From JBKDZL01 sp047971145 (GTDB lineage Bacteria > Bacillota_I > Bacilli_A > Erysipelotrichales > Erysipelotrichaceae), in contig JBKDZL010000070.1 in the NCBI GenBank assembly GCA_047971145.1, positions 1 to 5,627 of the forward strand: a stretch of 5,627 nt of DNA, given 5' to 3'. A program made the position numbers and the translations under genes. The notes under the pieces are model-generated. The model did no database searches, was not told where the DNA came from, and was given only the letters and a program-made list of their open reading frames with translations. Shown piece by piece: positions 1 through 5,627 of the stretch (position 1 is the stretch's first letter; each line of letters opens with the position of its first letter).

Positions 1-579
1 ACCTTGAATGCCTCCGTGTATTTGCACCTCACTACCCACAACATATACCGGCTCAACTGCTAAGTTATTGTTTTATATTAATTTTTGATAAGTTGCTTCT
101 GCAACTTTGGCTAATCTTGCTACTCTTTGGGCAATCACCTCATCACTCAAACGAGTATTAGCATCATCATCTGCTACTTTCATACTAGTATCTAAATGAA
201 TTTTAGTAAAGCCAGCTTCAACATAACAAGCAACTAAATCCTCAGCATTTTTCATTGCCTCAGCTTCATTTAAATGAGTCCACGTCAATGGCCCTAAATG
301 ATCACCACCCAAGAATAGTTTGTTTTTATCAAAATGATATTTATCCGCAATCTTCTCAACATACTTTCTAAAATCCAAAGGTGTCATACCAGTATAGCCG
401 CCAAATTGATCACTCTGATTAGCAGTACTTTCAATTAGAACACAAGAATTATCGGATTTTGCTCTTTTAATAACAGCTTCAATCACAAAAGGACTTGCAC
501 TACAAGCAGAATAAATACCTATTGCTTGATTATTTTTTTGTTTTTCTACTATTTTTAATAGTGAATTAATATTTCTCAT
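1..579 (-). pseudogene. GatZ/KbaZ-like tagatose-bisphosphate aldolase non-catalytic subunit, interrupted by an in-frame stop and cut by the window edge
   Basis: The first 168 residues (73-579) match the N-terminal part of the GatZ/KbaZ family. Visible motifs are ESTANQ (residues 50-55), GGYTGMTP (60-67), GGDHLGP (91-97) and KIHLDTSM (126-133). Family members are about 420-430 residues long and in E. coli support the class II aldolase GatY or KbaY, which splits tagatose 1,6-bisphosphate. Here codon 169 is TAA (73-75). The same frame then stays open for 24 codons to the left edge and reads NNNLAVEPVYVVGSEV then QIHGGIQG, which resembles the expected family continuation (VIGTEVPxPGG in E. coli members). 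So this is a single nonsense codon with no frameshift, and one base change (for example CAA to TAA) would explain it. The ATG start is well placed, 6 bases after GGAGG at 586-590. The gene has its own candidate promoter in the 96-base gap behind the regulator. Alternatives are a sequencing error or a truncated product. Family assignment is firm; loss of function is inferred. Confidence 0.82.
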
Positions 580-610
580 AAATAACCTCCGATAAAATTA
601 TAACACTATT

Positions 611-638
611 ATTATATACTTAGTCTAAACAGAGTTAA
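611..638 (-). promoter_or_regulatory. Candidate sigma-A promoter for the GatZ-like gene
   Basis: On the minus strand TTAACT (633-638, four of six matches to TTGACA) lies 16 bases before a perfect TATAAT (611-616). The start codon of the GatZ-like gene follows about 30 bases later, after a GGAGG ribosome binding site. The region is AT-rich, so chance matches are possible. The position between two co-directional genes and the perfect -10 make it reasonable. Confidence 0.5.
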
Positions 639-651
639 TAATGTAAAACAG
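627..651 (-). repeat. Pair of CTGTTT direct repeats flanking the -35 of the GatZ-like promoter
   Basis: On the minus strand CTGTTT occurs at 646-651 and again at 627-632, 19 bases apart start to start, or nearly two helical turns. One copy lies upstream of the proposed -35 and one just downstream of it. This placement would suit a regulator binding one face of the DNA, possibly the adjacent PRD regulator. Six-base repeats in AT-rich DNA can arise by chance, so this is only a candidate operator. Confidence 0.25.
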
Positions 652-675
652 TTGCTTAAATTTATAAAAAGATTT

Positions 676-2607
676 TTAATTATTCTTATTTTTATTATTG
701 AATATTTTGCTAATATCACCAAAAAAAACATTAAAATCCCTAGTCTTGATTAAACGGTCTAGCATATTCAAATTTGAAGAATACTCAGATATTATTTTGC
801 AAAGTAATTCCAAATCTTTATCACCATCTTTTTTAGTCTTTGTAATTATCAAAATTTTAATTATATCACTATTCCATAATATAGAGCTATTTAATGTAAC
901 TATATAACACATTCTTTGTCTAAGTAATCGATATGAGTCTTGTAAGTGAACAACTCCATTTCCTAATTCATCTGATTTGAAGGCATTATCACTATCAACA
1001 TTGCACTTTAAATAACCGCTATCGTGAAGTTCATTATATAAATTAAATAAAACTTCATCTTTAGTTGTGCCGTAAATATTAGTTCTAAAAAATTCTTTTT
1101 TAAAATAATCATTCACATTAAAATTTACATTCATTTTTAATATGTTCTCAATTTCTTGTAAATAATTATTGTTTTTAATTGTATATGTTGGTACAGTGCC
1201 AACTGTATTAATTTTATATGTAGAAACCAATAAATCTAAATCATCAGCTGTAGATAATTGCTTATCGTATTTTGTGAAAAGCTTAATTTGATGGTTTGTC
1301 CGTGAAAAATATTCTTTAATTTCATTCATATACATAATATACTCTGGGCGCCCTCCAGCACTAATAAAAGCTATTTTTTTATTTTGTTTTTCTTTTAATT
1401 TATTAATTTGAAAATTAAAGTATAATACAAGATAACCAAATTCATTAATATCTACTTTTACATCAAAATTATGTTCGATTATTTCTACAGCTGAGTGTGT
1501 TATTTTTGTAGCAAATAGATATCTTCTTATATTTTCATGAGCTAAAGGATTTCGAATTATCATATTTACTTGTAATCGTTCAATCATTAATGATAAATGT
1601 AAATATAGATATTGATAAAATTCTTTGTCATTTTTAAAATTCAAATCAAAATTAGTGAAAATTTCTTTGAAGATTAAATTAATACATAAACTTAATTTAT
1701 CATCGTGATTTACTGATGAAATTTGTGTATTTATAACTCTCTTACTCTTTAATTGAAGTGTATAATATAGCAATTCACCAATAGGTAAAATAATATTATA
1801 TTGTTTCTCTAATTTTTTAATTAAAAATTTCGCTGCTTCATAATCAATAGTTTCAGCAAGCTTTGTTTTAGTTATTTCTTTTTCGTCGACATAATTATTT
1901 AAATTACATCTTTTTAGTCCTATCAAAATATGAATAGTTAAATTATTTAAAGATAATTCAGACATTTCAAAATTAAATTTAGTACAGGTGTCTTGTACTA
2001 TTTTCAAAACATTTGTTGATTCTTCTTGTTTATAAAGTGGGTTAAAGATTTTTTCTCTTATATCATAATTTGATCTCTTATTAAAATGAAAAAAGTATTC
2101 ACTGATGCATAATCTTTTATTCATTTCTTTTCCCTTAATAGAGATGCCCAGATTTGATTTTGAATTAATTTCAAGACGAAAAGTTAACAACTGCTTTTTT
2201 ACTTCCAATATATCTTGATTAAGTGTACTGCGAGATACATATAGCTCATCAACTAAAGTTTCTATTTTAATATAATAATCTGACATTAATAATTTTTTGA
2301 TAATATAATTAATACGCTCATACTTATAAATAGGTATACCTTTTTCTTCAATTAATGATTGGTGAAGAAAAGTATCAAATTTTTTATATTGGAAATTTTC
2401 TGGAACTCTCAATAAATATCCTTTAGAAGGTTTGGATATTATTTCACAATCTATTTCTTTAAGTAAATAATTGATTTCACACATATAACTTTTAATTGTT
2501 CTTATTGATACGCCAATTAAAATCGCAAGTTGACTGCTAGTTAAAAAATCAGTTGATAGAATTAAATGTTTTAGCAGTTTTGATTGCTTAACTTTTAAAC
2601 TTCGCAT
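676..2607 (-). CDS. PRD-containing transcriptional regulator of the MtlR/LicR type (HTH, PRD1, PRD2, EIIB-like, EIIA-like)
   Basis: This is a cytosolic activator whose activity is normally set by PTS phosphorylation. The 643-residue product has an N-terminal winged HTH (about 20-47, SSQLAILIGVSIRTIKSY), a second Mga-like HTH (about 114-140, LVDELYVSRSTLNQDI), PRD1 (about 200-300), PRD2 (about 310-405), an EIIB-like segment (from about 410) and an EIIA-like end (about 510-630). The first PRD histidines are kept (H226 in LTIH, H337 in LYLHL). The second positions look replaced (Q285 in YYTLQL, Y396 in YLVLYF). The EIIB-like P-loop, FISAGGRPEY, has no cysteine. The EIIA-like part keeps a histidine in GNGVVHLQD (H554). 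The ATG at 2605-2607 is chosen because AAGGGA precedes it by 7 bases. A GTG at 2640 would add 11 residues but has no ribosome binding site and would put the palindrome inside the gene. It follows EIID by 62 bases and probably controls this PTS operon. Family is sure; target and sugar are inferred. Confidence 0.9.
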   Translation of the reverse strand: MRSLKVKQSKLLKHLILSTDFLTSSQLAILIGVSIRTIKSYMCEINYLLKEIDCEIISKPSKGYLLRVPENFQYKKFDTFLHQSLIEEKGIPIYKYERINYIIKKLLMSDYYIKIETLVDELYVSRSTLNQDILEVKKQLLTFRLEINSKSNLGISIKGKEMNKRLCISEYFFHFNKRSNYDIREKIFNPLYKQEESTNVLKIVQDTCTKFNFEMSELSLNNLTIHILIGLKRCNLNNYVDEKEITKTKLAETIDYEAAKFLIKKLEKQYNIILPIGELLYYTLQLKSKRVINTQISSVNHDDKLSLCINLIFKEIFTNFDLNFKNDKEFYQYLYLHLSLMIERLQVNMIIRNPLAHENIRRYLFATKITHSAVEIIEHNFDVKVDINEFGYLVLYFNFQINKLKEKQNKKIAFISAGGRPEYIMYMNEIKEYFSRTNHQIKLFTKYDKQLSTADDLDLLVSTYKINTVGTVPTYTIKNNNYLQEIENILKMNVNFNVNDYFKKEFFRTNIYGTTKDEVLFNLYNELHDSGYLKCNVDSDNAFKSDELGNGVVHLQDSYRLLRQRMCYIVTLNSSILWNSDIIKILIITKTKKDGDKDLELLCKIISEYSSNLNMLDRLIKTRDFNVFFGDISKIFNNKNKNN

Positions 2608-2614
2608 AAATTGA

Positions 2615-2620
2615 TCCCTT
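2615..2620 (-). promoter_or_regulatory. Ribosome binding site that sets the start of the PRD regulator
   Basis: On the minus strand AAGGGA lies 7 bases before the ATG at 2605-2607. The alternative upstream GTG at 2638-2640 is preceded by ACAACACAATCAA, which has no purine-rich ribosome binding site. This favours the 643-residue form over the 654-residue form. Confidence 0.7.
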
Positions 2621-2629
2621 CGATATTGA

Positions 2630-2657
2630 CAAGACAACACTTGATTGTGTTGTCTTG
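2630..2657 (-). repeat. Perfect 11-bp inverted repeat (6-base loop) between EIID and the regulator
   Basis: CAAGACAACAC (2630-2640) and GTGTTGTCTTG (2647-2657) are exact reverse complements, separated by TTGATT. On the transcribed strand the second arm is followed by TCAATATCG rather than a run of T, so it does not look like an intrinsic terminator. It lies just downstream of the candidate regulator promoter and upstream of the regulator's ribosome binding site. It could be an operator, or an intercistronic mRNA hairpin that tunes PTS versus regulator expression. The symmetry is seen directly; the function is not known. Confidence 0.75.
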
Positions 2658-2666
2658 CTTAATTAT

Positions 2667-2695
2667 ATTTTACAATAATTTAATAATGACGCCAA
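2667..2695 (-). promoter_or_regulatory. Candidate sigma-A promoter for the PRD regulator, overlapping the end of EIID
   Basis: On the minus strand TTGGCG (2690-2695, four of six matches to consensus) lies 17 bases before TAAAAT (2667-2672, five of six). The -35 is within the EIID coding end and the -10 covers its stop codon. Transcription would begin near 2660, placing the inverted repeat at the very start of the transcript. The regulator could equally be read through from the PTS genes, so this is a candidate only. Confidence 0.4.
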
Positions 2696-3485
2696 TAATA
2701 CCGACCGCTATTGTTAACAATAGTATCATGCTTGCTTTCCAACCCTTTTTAAGTAAATAAAACATTAAAAGAGTATATAACAATGGTAACAATAGTGGGA
2801 ATATTTGATCTAAATATGTCTGAATCGGAAAAGTAGCTTCTCCTACTTTAATTTCATACACAGTAGCTAATTTTACCATTTTAGCACTCATAGCACCAAC
2901 AACCATTAATCCTACAATTGTTGCTGCCTTACTAACTTTTTGCAGTATTCCACTATCTTTAGCATTACCTATTAAAGACATCCCTGACCTATATCCAAAA
3001 TGTAAACCAAAATATCTAACTAGCAAATGAGGAACATTAAATATTACTAGAAATAATATTGCTCCCATAATACTACCTTGTTGCGCAAGTGAGATTCCAA
3101 TACCACTAGCAATAACTCGAATAGTACCCCAAAATAGCGAATCACCAATTCCAGCTAAAGGCCCCATTAGTCCTACTTTAACACTATTTATTGTTGTTAC
3201 ATCAAAATCAATATTTTCACTTGCTTCCATTTCTAATGCCACACTTACGCCAGTAATAACACTCACAACATGTGGTGTTGTATTAAATATTGACATATGT
3301 CTCGTTAGTGCTTTTGCTCTATCTTCTTTAGTATGATAAAATCTTTTAATCGCTGGCCACATTCCGATTGCATATCCTAAAGCTTGTTGGCGTTCATAAT
3401 TATAACAATTCTCTAAGATAAATGAACTCCAAAATAGTTCATTTAACATTTTCTTTTCATCTTTTATCGTAATTTTATTAGACAT
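2670..3485 (-). CDS. PTS system mannose/fructose/sorbose-family EIID component
   Basis: EIID is a membrane subunit that works with EIIC to carry the sugar through the membrane while EIIB phosphorylates it. The 271-residue product is of normal family length. It shows the N-terminal signature NYERQQALGYAIGMWPAI (about 29-46), the conserved GLMGPLAGIGDSLFWGT (105-121) and NVPHLLVRYFG (150-160). Hydrophobic membrane segments lie at about 123-150, 187-205, 226-245 and 251-271. I chose the ATG at 3483-3485, which overlaps the EIIC stop by 8 bases (ATGTCTAA) and lies 9 bases after GGAGG. A TTG directly in front would add one residue and sits 6 bases after the same site. The ribosome binding site lies inside the last EIIC codons, so the two subunits are probably translationally coupled. 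Family is sure; the sugar cannot be read from the sequence. Confidence 0.95.
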   Translation of the reverse strand: MSNKITIKDEKKMLNELFWSSFILENCYNYERQQALGYAIGMWPAIKRFYHTKEDRAKALTRHMSIFNTTPHVVSVITGVSVALEMEASENIDFDVTTINSVKVGLMGPLAGIGDSLFWGTIRVIASGIGISLAQQGSIMGAILFLVIFNVPHLLVRYFGLHFGYRSGMSLIGNAKDSGILQKVSKAATIVGLMVVGAMSAKMVKLATVYEIKVGEATFPIQTYLDQIFPLLLPLLYTLLMFYLLKKGWKASMILLLTIAVGIIGVIIKLL

Positions 3486-4248
3486 CAAACAAATCCTCCT
3501 CTTCTGAGTTGATCGCAGTAGTTGTTATACCTTTATTTTCAAATATTATTACAAAAGCTAATACTACCCCCATAATTGTTACTGCCAAAATTGGTAGTTG
3601 CAAATACGCAATCAAAACAAAACCAAAAATAAAATATATAAAGTTTTTCTTATTCATCATAGGCTGTAATAACAATGCAAAACCAACCGCAGGTAGTAAG
3701 CTTCCTGCTACAGTTAAACCTCTCATAATATTATCTGGGATAGATTCAACAAAAACACCAACAGCCTCAGATCCAAATAATATAGCTATAAAAGCTACTA
3801 TGAAGTACATCAAAGATTGTAATAGTAATCCTCCATAATTTAATAATTTTATTCCTTTAATGTTTGCATCGCTGGCCAATTTCATAGCAAAATCCATAAA
3901 CCAACTTCTAACAATAAAGAGTACAACCTTAATGGACTGAGCAAGTATCGCAATAGGAAGAGCTAGAGTTACAGCTATTGCTACTCCACTACCTGACATA
4001 ATTGAAAACGCTGTAGCTAATCCTGCTCCTGCTAAACTATCAGGTGGCACAGCAGCTCCAACTTGAATCGCTCCCATAAATAATAGTTCTAAACTTGCGC
4101 CAATTAAAATTCCAGAATTTAAATCACCTAGTGCAAAACCAATAATTGGACTAACTACTAACGGTCTAATAACCATCGAAGTTCCACTCATTTTTTCTAG
4201 TCCCCATAATGTACCTAGAATTAATCCTACCACTACTGCTTCATACAT
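3478..4248 (-). CDS. PTS system mannose/fructose/sorbose-family EIIC component
   Basis: EIIC is the main integral membrane subunit that forms the sugar path together with EIID. The 256-residue product has the family hallmark GAIQVGAAVPPD (59-70), which also occurs in ManY-type proteins, and the preceding ILIGASLELLFM (47-58). Strongly hydrophobic stretches occur at about 3-16, 29-40, 46-60, 88-115, 141-160, 176-195 and 203-236, followed by a polar acidic tail (EEEDLFDV). The ATG start is 7 bases after GGAGG at 4256-4260 and only 15 bases after the EIIB stop. It overlaps EIID at its 3' end. Length is typical for the family. Substrate is unknown. Confidence 0.95.
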   Translation of the reverse strand: MYEAVVVGLILGTLWGLEKMSGTSMVIRPLVVSPIIGFALGDLNSGILIGASLELLFMGAIQVGAAVPPDSLAGAGLATAFSIMSGSGVAIAVTLALPIAILAQSIKVVLFIVRSWFMDFAMKLASDANIKGIKLLNYGGLLLQSLMYFIVAFIAILFGSEAVGVFVESIPDNIMRGLTVAGSLLPAVGFALLLQPMMNKKNFIYFIFGFVLIAYLQLPILAVTIMGVVLAFVIIFENKGITTTAINSEEEDLFDV

Positions 4249-4263
4249 AATACTACCTCCTTT

Positions 4264-4743
4264 TTATAATTTATCTCTTAAACTTTTATAAGAAATTAAA
4301 TTTGTGTTTGGCACTTCTTGTACTTCAATTTTATAACCCTTTTTTTCTATTTCATCTAAAATTGAAATTTCATCTTCACTCAAATAAACAGCTTTTGCAA
4401 ACTTCTTTCTATTTACCGAAGACTGTAAACCTCCTAAATTAATTATTGGCTTTTCTTTTAACAATGCCAGTAACCTATGTACTGATTCAGGATTCTCGCA
4501 CACAACAAATACTTTCATATTCTTTAATTTATCATTTTGCAAAAGTTTTGCTGCTTCACTTATAGATCTTACAGCCAGTTTGACTCCATCTGGACAACAC
4601 ATTTTAATTGTTGTTTTTCTTAATTCATCAGAACTAGCTTCATCGCTTGCTATGACAATCGCCTCATACGATAAAGCACTCTTCCAACTATAAGCAACTT
4701 GACCATGTAATAATCTGTCATCAATTCTTAGCTTCAAAATCAT
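4264..4743 (-). CDS. PTS system mannose/fructose/sorbose-family EIIB component
   Basis: This cytosolic subunit takes phosphate from EIIA and gives it to the sugar during transport. The 159-residue product starts with the family signature RIDDRLLHGQV (6-16), in which H13 is the expected phosphorylated histidine. Mannose-family EIIB proteins use histidine, unlike the cysteine of other PTS families. Near the C-terminus it has the usual EVQEVP-type end (about 140-145). It is a separate protein and is not fused to EIIA as in E. coli ManX. The ATG follows an AGGAGGG ribosome binding site and sits 11 bases after the EIIA stop (TAG). Length matches the family. Sugar specificity cannot be assigned. 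Confidence 0.95.
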   Translation of the reverse strand: MILKLRIDDRLLHGQVAYSWKSALSYEAIVIASDEASSDELRKTTIKMCCPDGVKLAVRSISEAAKLLQNDKLKNMKVFVVCENPESVHRLLALLKEKPIINLGGLQSSVNRKKFAKAVYLSEDEISILDEIEKKGYKIEVQEVPNTNLISYKSLRDKL

Positions 4744-4754
4744 GGTTTTCCCTC

Positions 4755-5168
4755 CTATTCAAAATCATCTCCATTTTTATTTATTGTCTCTAAATAATCA
4801 TTCACATAAATTATTTGATTTTTAGCATTATCAATTGCTTTTCGGATTTTATCTTTATCCCAGTAAATACCTGTCACTAGCAACTCTAGCAATAGCGGTA
4901 AACTAACACCACTTATCAAATCAATCGATTGCTTTTTTAATCTTTTGATTACTTCTTGATTTATACTACCGCCAAAAAGATCCGTAAATATTAGTAACTC
5001 ATTGTTGATATTTTCATTCAATAATATATCTAAATTATCTCTAAAATCCGAGTCATCAATATAGGTGTTAAGATATATAATATTACTATTATCTCCTAAA
5101 ATAATATTAAGTGCAGAAGTAATACCTTCAGCAAATTTGCCGTGGGTAACAATTAAAACTTTTTTCAT
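4755..5168 (-). CDS. PTS system mannose/fructose/sorbose-family EIIA component
   Basis: This cytosolic phosphocarrier takes phosphate from HPr and passes it to the partner EIIB. The 137-residue product begins KKVLIVTHGKFAEGI. H9 is the expected phosphorylation site in the family's conserved VTHG motif. A second family motif, FTDLFGGS, lies at about residues 61-68 and normally supports the active site. It is a stand-alone EIIA of usual length. The ATG is preceded by AGGAG, and the gene starts 10 bases after the SIS gene stop (TAG), which puts both in one transcript. The same subunit family commonly phosphorylates PRD domains of regulators, so it may also signal to the downstream regulator (inferred). 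Confidence 0.93.
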   Translation of the reverse strand: MKKVLIVTHGKFAEGITSALNIILGDNSNIIYLNTYIDDSDFRDNLDILLNENINNELLIFTDLFGGSINQEVIKRLKKQSIDLISGVSLPLLLELLVTGIYWDKDKIRKAIDNAKNQIIYVNDYLETINKNGDDFE

Positions 5169-5178
5169 ATAATATCTC

Positions 5179-5627
5179 CTATACGCTTTTTTGAATATAA
5201 TTATTAATATTACTATTTAAAGACCTACGTAAATCTCTGCCTTTACTATTTGAAATCTCATAAGCAAAGATTTGGACAAAAGTTAATAATTCTAAAAATT
5301 TAAAATCTTTGCTTTTAAATTCTAAATAACAATCAGCATTATCAACTTTTAAATCACCAATTAAACTACACCCACCAATTTCATTTTTTAAAAATTTTGA
5401 AATCTGTTTCGCTTTTTCGCAATCCTCATCCTTTTTCACAAAAATGACAAAGAACATCTTATGACTAAAAGCATTTTGAGGGCCATGAATGAATTCCTCT
5501 AATTCGAAGCTTCTGGTCATCATCGGTACCATTTCCATAATTTTAATATCTAATTCATTCGCAAGAGAAGAAAAATCATTTGCTCCAGCAATCACAATAA
5601 TTTCTTTACTTAAAATTTTGAATTTAT
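5179..5627 (-). CDS. SIS-domain sugar-phosphate enzyme (GlmS/FrlB-like deglycase or isomerase), C-terminal part only
   Basis: About 148 C-terminal residues are visible and the frame stays open to the right edge, so the true start lies outside. The GTG at 5593-5595 is internal, since coding continues upstream of it (KFKILSKEII then VIAGAND). The second SIS domain is recognisable. MEMVPMMTRSFELEEFIHGP carries the HGP motif that in the GlmS isomerase domain holds a catalytic histidine (here encoded at 5485-5487). This motif looks closer to GlmS and to fructosamine-6-phosphate deglycases (FrlB type) than to AgaS. FrlB-like proteins are about 340 residues, so some 190 residues would be missing. 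It is the first visible gene of the PTS operon, 10 bases before EIIA. It probably processes the phosphorylated sugar delivered by the transporter. Deglycase, deaminase and isomerase activities cannot be told apart from this fragment. Confidence 0.82.
   Translation of the reverse strand, partial: KFKILSKEIIVIAGANDFSSLANELDIKIMEMVPMMTRSFELEEFIHGPQNAFSHKMFFVIFVKKDEDCEKAKQISKFLKNEIGGCSLIGDLKVDNADCYLEFKSKDFKFLELLTFVQIFAYEISNSKGRDLRRSLNSNINNYIQKSV

Noticed and set aside
73..75. Programmed stop readthrough or reassigned TAA in the GatZ-like gene
   Set aside because: The following bases (AACAAT) do not match known readthrough contexts, no hairpin is seen, and TAA is used as a normal stop by several genes in the window.
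635..660. Catabolite-response element (cre) before the GatZ-like gene
   Set aside because: TGTAAAACAGTTGC resembles the start of a cre site but lacks the central CG and the symmetric second half.
655..690. Terminator after the regulator (TTAAAAATCTTTTTATAA on the minus strand)
   Set aside because: The only pairing is a short A/T-only stem with almost no loop, which is too weak to support a terminator.
698..907. Plus-strand open frame of 69 codons inside the regulator gene
   Set aside because: It lies wholly within the well-supported regulator on the other strand, has no family features, and arises from AT-rich antisense sequence.
2630..2657. Intrinsic terminator after the PTS genes
   Set aside because: The stem is good, but on the transcribed strand it is followed by TCAATATCG with no T run, and the regulator's ribosome binding site comes right after. 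It is better kept as an unassigned inverted repeat.
3509..3838. Plus-strand open frame of 109 codons inside the EIIC gene
   Set aside because: It is antisense to a conserved membrane protein gene. Its composition is a mirror of hydrophobic codons and it has no recognisable domain.
5593..5595. GTG as the true start of the SIS gene
   Set aside because: The frame continues upstream to the window edge with plausible protein sequence, and a SIS enzyme needs a first SIS domain that would lie further right.

Overview
The window reads as accessory sugar-uptake DNA from a low-GC Gram-positive bacterium (Bacillota, most likely a Lactobacillales or Erysipelotrichia-type gut organism). The support for this is AT-rich coding, strong GGAGG-type ribosome binding sites in front of most genes, and a complete mannose-family phosphotransferase system (PTS) joined to a PRD-type regulator. 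The genus cannot be fixed from the sequence alone. Every gene lies on the minus strand, so transcription runs from the right edge to the left edge.

Layout in transcription order: (1) the C-terminal part of a SIS-domain sugar-phosphate enzyme with a GlmS/FrlB-like HGP motif, cut by the right edge (5179-5627); (2) PTS EIIA, Man family (4755-5168); (3) PTS EIIB, Man family (4264-4743); (4) PTS EIIC (3478-4248); (5) PTS EIID (2670-3485, overlapping EIIC by 8 bases); (6) a 62-base gap with a perfect 11-bp inverted repeat and a candidate promoter; (7) a large MtlR/LicR-like regulator with HTH, PRD1, PRD2, EIIB-like and EIIA-like parts (676-2607); (8) a 96-base gap with a candidate promoter; (9) a GatZ/KbaZ-like gene whose reading frame is broken by an in-frame TAA at codon 169 and resumes in the same frame to the left edge (1-579).

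Together this is a substrate-specific uptake and degradation operon. EIIA and EIIB pass phosphate from HPr to a sugar moved by EIIC/EIID. The SIS enzyme then acts on the incoming sugar phosphate, probably as a deglycase, deaminase or isomerase of an amino sugar or Amadori compound. The regulator reads PTS phosphorylation state. The GatZ-like protein would belong to tagatose-bisphosphate cleavage, but it looks inactivated here unless the stop is a sequencing error. The substrate is not determined: FrlB-like SIS chemistry points to fructosamines or glycated amino acids, while GatZ points to a galactose-type amino sugar or galactitol-like substrate.

I see no mobile element, RNA gene, CRISPR array or clearly new system. 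The most useful leads are the interrupted GatZ-like gene, the palindrome just downstream of the candidate regulator promoter, and the non-canonical phosphorylation sites of the regulator.
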